DNA from: Sphingomonas metalli
GTDB lineage: Bacteria > Pseudomonadota > Alphaproteobacteria > Sphingomonadales > Sphingomonadaceae
Direction of reading: 5' to 3'
Assembly: GCF_014641735.1 (NCBI RefSeq)
Contig: NZ_BMIH01000001.1
Location: forward strand, 248,001 to 312,000
DNA: 64,000 nucleotides
Shown: one piece after another, positions 29,661 through 37,069 of the stretch
Layout: each line of letters starts with the position of its first letter
How positions within the stretch are numbered: position 1 is the stretch's first letter
Notes under the pieces: generated by a model
Told to the model about the DNA's origin: nothing
What the model saw: the letters and a program-made list of their open reading frames with translations, nothing else
The model's database searches: none
Translations under genes and position numbers: made by a program

Positions 29661-30130
29661 CAACCGATCGCCGCTCCTTCCTGTCCATCGCGGGACTCGC
29701 CCTGCTCTTCGGCTGCCGCGGCACCGCCGAGGCTGCCGAGCGTTACCCCGTCCAGCTCACCGACGCCGAATGGCGTCGCAAGCTGCCGCCGGCCGCCTAT
29801 GACGTACTGCGGCACGAGGGCACCGAACGGCCCTTCTCCAGCCCGCTCAACGACGAGCATCGCACCGGCACCTTCGCCTGTCGCGGCTGCGCCCAGCCCC
29901 TGTTCGCGTCCAGGACGAAGTTCGACAGCGGCACCGGCTGGCCGAGCTTCTGGGCGCCCCTGCCCCGCGCGGTCGCTACGCGGACCGACCGGTCGCTGAT
30001 GATGGAGCGGGTGGAGGTGCATTGCAGCCGCTGCGGCGGCCATCTCGGCCATGTCTTCGACGACGGCCCAAAGCCGACCGGCAAGCGCTATTGCATGAAC
30101 GGCGTGGCGATGACGTTTCGCGCTGCCTGA
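29657..30130 (+). CDS. msrB: Exported methionine-R-sulfoxide reductase B
   Basis: 157 residues. The N-terminus MTTDRRSFLSIAGLALLFGC has a twin-arginine-type DRRSFL motif and a possible lipobox Cys, so it is probably exported folded and may be lipid-anchored. The MsrB domain has two zinc CxxC pairs (CRGC, CSRC), GTGWPSFW and the catalytic Cys in RYCMNG (about C146). It reduces methionine-R-sulfoxide in periplasmic proteins. Coupled to the ABC permease by an ATGA overlap. Confidence 0.9.
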   Translation: MTTDRRSFLSIAGLALLFGCRGTAEAAERYPVQLTDAEWRRKLPPAAYDVLRHEGTERPFSSPLNDEHRTGTFACRGCAQPLFASRTKFDSGTGWPSFWAPLPRAVATRTDRSLMMERVEVHCSRCGGHLGHVFDDGPKPTGKRYCMNGVAMTFRAA

Positions 30131-30184
30131 GAACGCCCTGAATTCCCGGTAAATTCGGCAAAGGCGAGACTTTGCCTGAGCCAC

Positions 30185-30284
30185 CTCGTCATGCCGGACT
30201 TGGTCCGGCATCCACGGCTCCGCAAGCGCGCAAGCTGTTGACTCCGCGGCACGGTGGATCCCGGACCAAGTCCGGGATGACGAG
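30185..30284. repeat. Dispersed palindromic repeat pair
   Basis: Two copies of the same ~30-bp palindromic unit lie in opposite orientation (30185-30215 and 30254-30284), differing at two positions: TCATGCCGGACTTGGTCCGG against TCATCCCGGACTTGGTCCGG on the other strand. Each unit is itself a short hairpin, and together they form a larger one. This unit type is common in intergenic regions of alphaproteobacteria. It sits downstream of msrB in a 278-base gene-free gap before the convergent CHAP gene and may also end transcription. Confidence 0.85.
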
Positions 30285-30408
30285 TGAAAGAGGGCGCTGT
30301 TGCCACGTTCGCAAGGAAGTCTCGCGAAGGCCCGGATCTTCGTGAGGAGAGGGCTGCGCCAACTTCAGGGAGACTTCGGCCTGCACGGGGGCGACGACTC
30401 GGCCAGCC

Positions 30409-30909
30409 TCAACCCGCGGCAACCTCGCCGCCCGCATGGTGCGCATAATCCACCGGCGCGTGGCCGGCATAGATGAAGCCCTTGGTCGGATAGCTGGACG
30501 TCCCCAGCCCGCCGGTCGGACCGTACCACACCTTCACCCGGCTCCAGTCGCCCGCATCGGACACGTCGATCGCACGTACGTCGGTCTCGACGCCGCCGCG
30601 GCGCGACCAGTTGGCATGGGTCAGCAGCACCTCGCGCTCGCTGACGACCTGGCTCACCATCGCGACATGGCCGACGCGCATCCGGCCGGTCGCCTCGAAC
30701 GCCAGCACCGCGCCCGGCTGCGGCGTGTGGCCGCGCTCGTAACGGCCCTCCGCCTGCGACCACCAGGTATTGGCGTTACCGTACAGATCGATGCCCGAGA
30801 CGTGGCGCGCAAACGGCGCGCACTGCCAGAACTGCGCCATGGCGGGGGTCGCCGTCATCAGGCCGCACGCTGCCATCAGCGCGAAACGCGCCGCAAAATG
30901 CTTCATCAT
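30409..30909 (-). CDS. Secreted CHAP domain protein
   Basis: 166 residues with a signal peptide (cleavage after TPAMA, about residue 25) and a CHAP (cysteine, histidine-dependent amidohydrolase/peptidase) domain. The catalytic Cys is in WQCAPFAR (about C30), the His in GHVAMV (about H80), and the polar partner in THANWSR. GAGGATC precedes the start. CHAP enzymes usually cut peptidoglycan cross-peptides; short secreted forms like this are widespread in sphingomonads. Substrate unproven. Confidence 0.85.
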   Translation of the reverse strand: MMKHFAARFALMAACGLMTATPAMAQFWQCAPFARHVSGIDLYGNANTWWSQAEGRYERGHTPQPGAVLAFEATGRMRVGHVAMVSQVVSEREVLLTHANWSRRGGVETDVRAIDVSDAGDWSRVKVWYGPTGGLGTSSYPTKGFIYAGHAPVDYAHHAGGEVAAG

Positions 30910-31038
30910 GATCCTCTAGACCCCCCGGTCTCGTTCGGTACGAGTGTCCGCTATGGCAGGTCCGCGACGCTGGAAAGAGCCGCGGGAACCTTATCCGATG
31001 AAGCGTGTTTTGGCGCCGACGACCTGTCCAGATCGGGC

Positions 31039-32931
31039 TTATTGCGCGCCCGAACCCGCCTTCCAGCCCAGGATCTTGTCCACCGTCGTCGCGGTCACCG
31101 CATGATAGCCGGGTCGGGCGCGGGCATAGATTCGCGTGGCGAGCGCCCGGCCCCAGTCCCCCTGTCCCCAAAGCTGATCGAACAGCGGCGCGACGAACTT
31201 GCGCCGGCCCTGCGCCGTCAGGAACTGCTCCGCCGAGGCTTGCGCAGGCGGGTAGCGGTTGGCCAGCGTCAACGACAGCCAGACGAAGCGGATCTCGGCA
31301 TTGCCGGTCTCGCTCCAGTGGAAGCGCTGATCCAGCGCCGCCAGACGGTCGGCGGGCATTTGTCGCGGCAGCTGGGTGATGAAGCGCACATATTCCTGCG
31401 TCGTCACGTCGCCCGGCACCGCGCCGACGGGCCCGCCCGCCGCATAGGCGCGCGCCGCCGCGTCGATGGCGGGGAAAGCATCGGACCGGACATGCACCGC
31501 ATTGGCGGGAATCCCGGGCTTGTAGACCCACTGGTCGATCCCGATCCGCTCGGCCTCGCCCGGCTTCAGCAGATTTTTCCGCAGGTCGGCCAGGAAGCCG
31601 GCGCTGGTCTGGGGCTGGAAGGCGTGACGGTCGAAATAGCTGCGCAGATAGGCGTCCCAGCGCGCGCGCCCGACGACCGATTCGATGGTGCGCAGAAACG
31701 TCGCCCCCTTGTCATAGGCGATCTGCGTCATGCCGTCGTCCGGATCGCGATTGGCGGCGAGGTTCAGGTGAAGCTGCGTGTCGGGGGAGGTCGGCCCGCC
31801 GGCCCCTTTCACCGCGGCCTCCATGTCGCTCCAGGCGAGGTCCGCTTCCATCGCCGCACGGCGCGGGCCGTACAGCTTCTCCATGATGCGGTTCTCGAAA
31901 TAGCTGGTGAAGCCTTCGTTGAGCCAGAAGTCATCCCATGTCGCGTTGGTGACGAGATTGCCCGACCAGCTGTGCGCCAGTTCGTGCGCGATCAGGCTGA
32001 CGAGGCTGCGATCGCCGGCGATGGCGGTCGGCGTGGCGAAGGTCAGCGTGGGGTTTTCCATACCGCCGAACGGAAAGGAGGGCGGAAGGACGAGCACGTC
32101 GTAGCGGCCCCAGCGATAGGGCCCGTAGAGCGATTCGGCGGCGGCGACGAATTTCTCGAGCTCGCCGAACTCCCAGGCCGTCTTCGCCAGAACCGCCGGC
32201 TCGGTCCAGATGCCCGTCCGTGGGCCCGTCGCCTTGAAGGCGATGTCGCCGGCGGCGAGCGCGATCAGATAGGGCGCGACAGGCTTGTCCATCCGGTAGG
32301 CGAAGGTACAGCGATCCTTCGCGCAGACCGGCTTGCCGACCGCCACGCCGCTCATCACCGCGGTCAGCGGCCGGGGCACGTTGATCCGCGCATCCCAGGT
32401 CTGGCGGATGCCGGGCGAATCCTGGGTCGGGATCCAGCTGCGGTTGAGGATCGCCTCGCCCTGGCTGAACAGATAGGGGTATTTCTTGCCCGCCGTCTGC
32501 GCGGGATCGAGCCATTGCAGCGCGGCGTTCGGGCCTTGCGGGGTCGCGTAGGCGATGCGGATCTTCGTCGCCGCACCGCGATCGATCGTCAGGGCCGCGC
32601 CATGGGCAGCGTCACCCGCGCCGACCGTGTATCGCAGCGGCTTGCCGGCGCCGTCGCTGATCGAGGCGATGACGAGACGGTTGTCGTCGAGCACGATCTG
32701 CCGGCCCGGTCCGGTCACGTCGAGCGTCGCGGTACCCCGCAGCACCCGCCCGTCGAAATCGGCGGTCAGGTCGAGCGAGACATGTGTCACCCGTGCCTCC
32801 AGCGGGCGCGCGTGACTATGGACGTCGCGGGCATCGGGCGCGGTCAGCACCGGCGCGATGGTCGGAGCGGGCGCCGCTGCGGCGAGCAGTGCGGCGGCGG
32901 GAAGGGCGGCGAGCGGGAATGGCGTCTTCAT
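31039..32931 (-). CDS. M1 family metallopeptidase, exported
   Basis: 630 residues with a signal peptide (MKTPFPLAALPAAALLAAAA). The zinc site is HELAHSW near residue 316 with the third ligand in LNEGFTSYFE, and the exopeptidase loop GGMENP lies before it. The C-terminal helical domain resembles leukotriene A4 hydrolase. It is a periplasmic aminopeptidase that likely trims peptides for uptake. Length and motifs are normal. It diverges from the short-chain dehydrogenase 117 bases away. Confidence 0.92.
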   Translation of the reverse strand: MKTPFPLAALPAAALLAAAAPAPTIAPVLTAPDARDVHSHARPLEARVTHVSLDLTADFDGRVLRGTATLDVTGPGRQIVLDDNRLVIASISDGAGKPLRYTVGAGDAAHGAALTIDRGAATKIRIAYATPQGPNAALQWLDPAQTAGKKYPYLFSQGEAILNRSWIPTQDSPGIRQTWDARINVPRPLTAVMSGVAVGKPVCAKDRCTFAYRMDKPVAPYLIALAAGDIAFKATGPRTGIWTEPAVLAKTAWEFGELEKFVAAAESLYGPYRWGRYDVLVLPPSFPFGGMENPTLTFATPTAIAGDRSLVSLIAHELAHSWSGNLVTNATWDDFWLNEGFTSYFENRIMEKLYGPRRAAMEADLAWSDMEAAVKGAGGPTSPDTQLHLNLAANRDPDDGMTQIAYDKGATFLRTIESVVGRARWDAYLRSYFDRHAFQPQTSAGFLADLRKNLLKPGEAERIGIDQWVYKPGIPANAVHVRSDAFPAIDAAARAYAAGGPVGAVPGDVTTQEYVRFITQLPRQMPADRLAALDQRFHWSETGNAEIRFVWLSLTLANRYPPAQASAEQFLTAQGRRKFVAPLFDQLWGQGDWGRALATRIYARARPGYHAVTATTVDKILGWKAGSGAQ

Positions 32932-33048
32932 GTGCCGTTTCTACCGCCATTGCGCGGCGGCGCCAGTATCCAGCGATCCTTTCGCCACCTCTTGCCGGCG
33001 CAGGCGAACCGCCGTACCCGATCTTCTAAAGACAAGGAGAGGATGACC

Positions 33049-33837
33049 ATGGACATCGACAGCCTGTTCCGCCTGGACGGCCGCATCGCGCTTGTCACCG
33101 GCGGCAGCCGAGGAATCGGACGGATGATCGCGGAAGGCTTCGTCGCCTCTGGCGCGAAAGTCTATGTCTCCTCGCGCAAGGCCGCCGCCTGCGAGGAGAC
33201 GGCCGCGGCGCTCGGGCCGAACTGCATCGCCCTGCCCGCCGATGTGGCGACCGTCGACGGCTGCCGCGCCCTCGCCGCCGCCATCGCCGAGCGCGAGCCG
33301 CGGCTCGACATCCTCGTCAACAATGCCGGCGCGGCCTGGGGCGTACCCTTCGATCAGTTTCCCGAACAGGGCTGGGACAAGGTGATGGACCTCAACGTCA
33401 AATCGCCCTTCTTCCTGACCCAGGCGCTGCATCCGCTCCTCAGGGCGGCCGGCGATCCGACGCGGCCGGCCAAGGTCATCAACATCACCTCGATCGACGG
33501 TCTCCGGCTGAACGCGTGGGAGACGTACAGCTATCACGCCTCGAAATCGGCCCTCATCTACCTGACGAAGCGTCTCGCCGCGCGGCTGGTGCGCGACGGA
33601 ATCAACGTCACCTCGATCGCGCCCGGCGCCTTTGCCAGCGACATGAACAAGGCCGCCCGCGATCATGGTGATGCCGTCGCGCGAAGCATCCCCGCCGGCC
33701 GCATCGGCCATGACGAAGACATGGCCGCCGCCGCCATCTACCTCGCCAGCCGGGCCGGCGACTATGTGGTGGGCGAGACGATCACCGTCGACGGCGGCCT
33801 CGTCCACGCCGCGCTGGGGCAGTCGATCGATGCTTGA
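33049..33837 (+). CDS. Short-chain dehydrogenase/reductase
   Basis: 262 residues from the ATG at 33049, nine bases after AAGGAG; another ATG two codons upstream is too close to that site. Rossmann-fold motif TGGSRGIG (17-24), NNAG near residue 90, catalytic Ser in NITSIDG and YHASK (about Y162, K166). Similar alphaproteobacterial SDRs of this length act on 3-oxoacyl or sugar-like substrates with NADP. True substrate unknown. Confidence 0.88.
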   Translation: MDIDSLFRLDGRIALVTGGSRGIGRMIAEGFVASGAKVYVSSRKAAACEETAAALGPNCIALPADVATVDGCRALAAAIAEREPRLDILVNNAGAAWGVPFDQFPEQGWDKVMDLNVKSPFFLTQALHPLLRAAGDPTRPAKVINITSIDGLRLNAWETYSYHASKSALIYLTKRLAARLVRDGINVTSIAPGAFASDMNKAARDHGDAVARSIPAGRIGHDEDMAAAAIYLASRAGDYVVGETITVDGGLVHAALGQSIDA

Positions 33838-33875
33838 GCGACTGTCGTCTCACCGGCAGGACGTCGATCAATCCT

Positions 33876-33896
33876 CCCTCCCCTCAAGGGGAGGGG
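33876..33896. repeat. CCCCTCCCCT-type hairpin between convergent genes
   Basis: A GC-only inverted repeat, CCCTCCCCT against AGGGGAGGG with a two-base loop. The same CTCCCCT-nn-AGGGGAG unit occurs again at 57811-57832. It sits between the convergent dehydrogenase and cyclophilin genes and may limit read-through, though no T tract follows. Confidence 0.65.
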
Positions 33897-33914
33897 CAAG
33901 GCTGGAAACTTCGC

Positions 33915-34559
33915 CTACCGCCGCTCGAACAGCTTCCAAACCCTTGGATAGCTGGTCGGCTTCGGCTGGCCGTCGAGACGCACCGCACGCCGGATCACGA
34001 TCGGCCGCAGGATCATCTGCCCCTTCATCGCGTCCATCCCGCCCCCGGACGGCAGCGCGAGGATGCGCTTCACCACCTCCATGCCCGCGGTGACATGGCC
34101 GAACGCGGCATAGCCGGGATAGCCGGGCCGCGCGTCAATCTGCGGCGTCGGGCCGACCGAGATCACGAAATTGCCGCCCGCCGAATCGGGACTGTCGCCC
34201 CGCGCCATCGAGATGGTCGCGTCGAGGTGGCGGATGCCCGTCTGCGTCGTCGTCTCCAGCTTGAACGGCGGCAGGATGCGGTTGGCGTCCTGCCGGATGC
34301 CGCCCTGGATGAAGCCGCGCTTCGGATCGGCCTTGCTCCGCGCCGCCCGGTAGAAGACGGTGCCGTCGAAGCGTCCGTCATCGACATAGGCGAGGAAGTT
34401 CGCGCTCGTCTTCGGCGCGCGGCGCATGTCGAGCGCGACCATGATCGGCCCCGCTTCCGTGTCGAGGCGCACCCGCACCACGCCCGGCCTCGCTCCCGGG
34501 GCCTGGGCGGGAGCGGCACTGGCAACCAGAAGGAGGAGGAGCGGTACGAAGGACTTCAC
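33915..34559 (-). CDS. Exported cyclophilin-type peptidyl-prolyl isomerase
   Basis: 214 residues with a signal peptide (cleavage near APAQA, residue 20). The cyclophilin fold has FDGTVFYRA near the start, GFIQGG, and the ISMARGDSPDSAGGNFVISV active-site region. Some canonical PPIase residues are replaced, as in several divergent periplasmic cyclophilins, so catalytic strength is uncertain. It likely assists folding of exported proteins. Located 52 bases from the end of maeB on the same strand. Confidence 0.87.
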   Translation of the reverse strand: MKSFVPLLLLLVASAAPAQAPGARPGVVRVRLDTEAGPIMVALDMRRAPKTSANFLAYVDDGRFDGTVFYRAARSKADPKRGFIQGGIRQDANRILPPFKLETTTQTGIRHLDATISMARGDSPDSAGGNFVISVGPTPQIDARPGYPGYAAFGHVTAGMEVVKRILALPSGGGMDAMKGQMILRPIVIRRAVRLDGQPKPTSYPRVWKLFERR

Positions 34560-34611
34560 GCGCGTCGCACTAGCCCGCCGATCCTGTCGCCCCGGTGAAG
34601 CCGCCGCGCAT

Positions 34612-36873
34612 CTATCGCGCGATGCCGCCGGCGGCGAGCACCGCGAGTGTCACCAGCTCGCCCGCGGTCGAGGTCATCGGCGCGATCTGCACCGACTTCT
34701 CCATGCCCACCAGCACCGGCCCGATCATGCTGTCGCCGCCCAGCTCGCGCAGCAGCTTGGCCGAGATGTTGGCCGATTGCAGCCCCGGCATCACCAGCAC
34801 GTTGGCGGGCCCGGACAGGCGCGCGAAGGGATAGTTGGCGAGCTGCCGGGGGTTGAGCGCCACGTCGGGCGCCATCTCACCCTCATATTCGAACCCGACC
34901 TGGCGTGCGTCGAGCACGCCCACCGCCGCACGGATATTCTCGAGGAAATGCCCCTCGGGATTGCCGAAGGTCGAATAGGAGAGGAAGGCGACGCGCGGCT
35001 CATGCCCCATGCGCCGCGCCACCTGCGCCGTCTGCTCGGCGATGTCGGCCAGTTCCTCGGCGGTCGGCCGCTCGTTGACCGTGGTGTCGGCGATGAAGAC
35101 GGTGTGGCTCTGCCCGACCAGGATATGGATGCCGAACGGCGTGCGGCCGGGTGCGGGATCGATCACCCGCTTCACCTCGCGCATCGTATGCGCCCAGGTG
35201 CGGGTGATGCCGGTGATCATCGCATCCGCCTCGCCGAGCTGGAGCAGCACCGCGCCGAAGATGTTGCGGTCCTGGTTGATCATCCGCTCGACGTCGCGGC
35301 GCAGGAAGCCGCGCCGCTGCACCCGGTTGTAGAGGAAGTCGACCATGCGCGGCACCAGCGGCGAATGGCGGCTGTTATGAACCTCGTACTCCTCGGGATT
35401 CTGCACGCCCAGCGCGCGCAGCCGGTCATGCACGTCGTCGCGCCCGACCAGCACCGGCGTGCCATAGCCGCCTTCCTTGAACGAGATGGCGGCGCGCAGC
35501 ACCACCTCTTCCTCGCCCTCGGCGAACAGCACGCGCTTGGGGTGCGCCTTTGCCCCTTCATAGGCGAGCGTCAGCAGCGCCGTGGTCGGATTGAGGCGCG
35601 CGCGCAGCGACTGGCGATAGCCCTCCATGTCGAGGATCGGCTTGGTCGCGACGCCCGAATCCATCGCCGCCTTGGCGACCGCGGCCGGCACCACCTCCAT
35701 CAGTCGCGGGTCGAACGGCGCCGGGATGATATAGTCGGGCCCGAAGCTGTGGCGCGTGCCATAGGCGATCGCGACCTCCTCGGGCACGCGCTCGCGTGCC
35801 AGCTCGGCGATCGCGCGCGCGGCGGCGATCTTCATCTCGTCATTGATCCCGGTCGCCCGCACGTCGAGCGCGCCGCGGAAGATGAAGGGGAAGCCGAGGA
35901 CGTTGTTGACCTGATTGGGATAGTCCGACCGGCCGGTCGCCACGATCGCATCGGGCCGCGCCGCCTTGGCCAGCTCCGGCCGGATCTCCGGCTCCGGATT
36001 GGCCATGGCGAAGATGATCGGCTTGGGCGCCATGTCGGTGACCATCTCGGGCTTCAGCGCGCCCGCCGCCGACAGGCCCAGGAACACGTCCGCGCCGTGC
36101 AGCGCCTCGGTCAGGCTCCGCCGCTCGGTCGCCACCGCATGCGCGGACTGCCACTGGTTTACGTTGTCGCGGCCCTGATAGATCACGCCGGTGCGGTCGC
36201 ACATGATGACGTTGTCGTGGCGGACGCCCATCGCCTTCATCAGCTCGGTGCACGCGATCGCCGCCGCGCCCGCCCCATTCACCACCACCTTGATGTCGCC
36301 CAGCGACCGCCCGGTCAGCAGGCAGGCGTTGATCAGGCCCGCCGCGCAGATGATCGCGGTGCCGTGCTGGTCGTCATGGAAGACGGGAATATTCATCCGC
36401 TCGCGCAGCGTCTGCTCGATGATGAAGCATTCGGGCGCCTTGATGTCTTCGAGGTTGATCCCGCCGAAGCTCGGCTCCAGCAGCTCGACCGCATCGATGA
36501 AGCGGTTCACGTCCTCGGTCTTCAGCTCGAGGTCGATCGAATCGACGTCGGCGAAGCGCTTGAACAGCACCGCCTTGCCCTCCATCACCGGCTTGGAGGC
36601 CAGCGCGCCCAGATTGCCCATGCCCAGGATCGCGGTGCCGTTGGAGATGACCGCGACCAGATTGCCCTTGGTCGTGTAGTCGTAAGCGGTTGCCGGATCG
36701 TCCGCGATCGCCTGCACCGGCACCGCCACGCCCGGCGAATAGGCCAGCGCCAGGTCGCGCTGCGTCGCCATCGGCTTCGACGCGACGATCTCGATCTTGC
36801 CCGGCCGCCCCTCCGAGTGGAACAGCAACGCCTCCCGTTCGGAGAACTGGACGTTATTGACGGCGTCGGACAT
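34612..36873 (-). CDS. maeB: NADP-dependent malic enzyme with C-terminal phosphotransacetylase domain
   Basis: 753 residues from the ATG at 36873 (MSDAVNNVQFSEREALLFHS); 19 further in-frame codons upstream are unlike the family. The malic enzyme domain (about 1-430) has SPGVAVPVQAI, the metal site FHDDQHGTA and the nucleotide motif GAGAAAIAC. A phosphate acetyl/butyryltransferase-like domain (about 440-750) follows, as in MaeB. It decarboxylates malate to pyruvate, giving NADPH; the second domain is usually regulatory. Divergent from mutS. Confidence 0.95.
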   Translation of the reverse strand: MSDAVNNVQFSEREALLFHSEGRPGKIEIVASKPMATQRDLALAYSPGVAVPVQAIADDPATAYDYTTKGNLVAVISNGTAILGMGNLGALASKPVMEGKAVLFKRFADVDSIDLELKTEDVNRFIDAVELLEPSFGGINLEDIKAPECFIIEQTLRERMNIPVFHDDQHGTAIICAAGLINACLLTGRSLGDIKVVVNGAGAAAIACTELMKAMGVRHDNVIMCDRTGVIYQGRDNVNQWQSAHAVATERRSLTEALHGADVFLGLSAAGALKPEMVTDMAPKPIIFAMANPEPEIRPELAKAARPDAIVATGRSDYPNQVNNVLGFPFIFRGALDVRATGINDEMKIAAARAIAELARERVPEEVAIAYGTRHSFGPDYIIPAPFDPRLMEVVPAAVAKAAMDSGVATKPILDMEGYRQSLRARLNPTTALLTLAYEGAKAHPKRVLFAEGEEEVVLRAAISFKEGGYGTPVLVGRDDVHDRLRALGVQNPEEYEVHNSRHSPLVPRMVDFLYNRVQRRGFLRRDVERMINQDRNIFGAVLLQLGEADAMITGITRTWAHTMREVKRVIDPAPGRTPFGIHILVGQSHTVFIADTTVNERPTAEELADIAEQTAQVARRMGHEPRVAFLSYSTFGNPEGHFLENIRAAVGVLDARQVGFEYEGEMAPDVALNPRQLANYPFARLSGPANVLVMPGLQSANISAKLLRELGGDSMIGPVLVGMEKSVQIAPMTSTAGELVTLAVLAAGGIAR

Positions 36874-37069
36874 CTGGGGCTCCCGGGCTTGGACGCTAGG
36901 GCTCTTGGCGGTTTCGCGCGGGGCTTTCAACCCGCCGGACGCGCATCGGACCGCTCCGGCCAGCTTGCTTCGGCCAAGGCTGCCGCCCTACAGCCCTGAC
37001 CCTCGGGGCCAGGCGGGATTCGCCGGCCTTCTTCACGGCACCTGCCACCTGCTCGATTGATCGCTCCCG

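Noticed and set aside
30436..33837. 1133-codon open frame through the CHAP and M1 peptidase genes into the dehydrogenase
   Set aside because: Only the last 263 codons are real (dehydrogenase). The rest is antisense to two well-supported genes.
34612..36873. Malic enzyme fused to a phosphotransacetylase domain as a novel fusion
   Set aside because: This is the normal MaeB architecture in proteobacteria.
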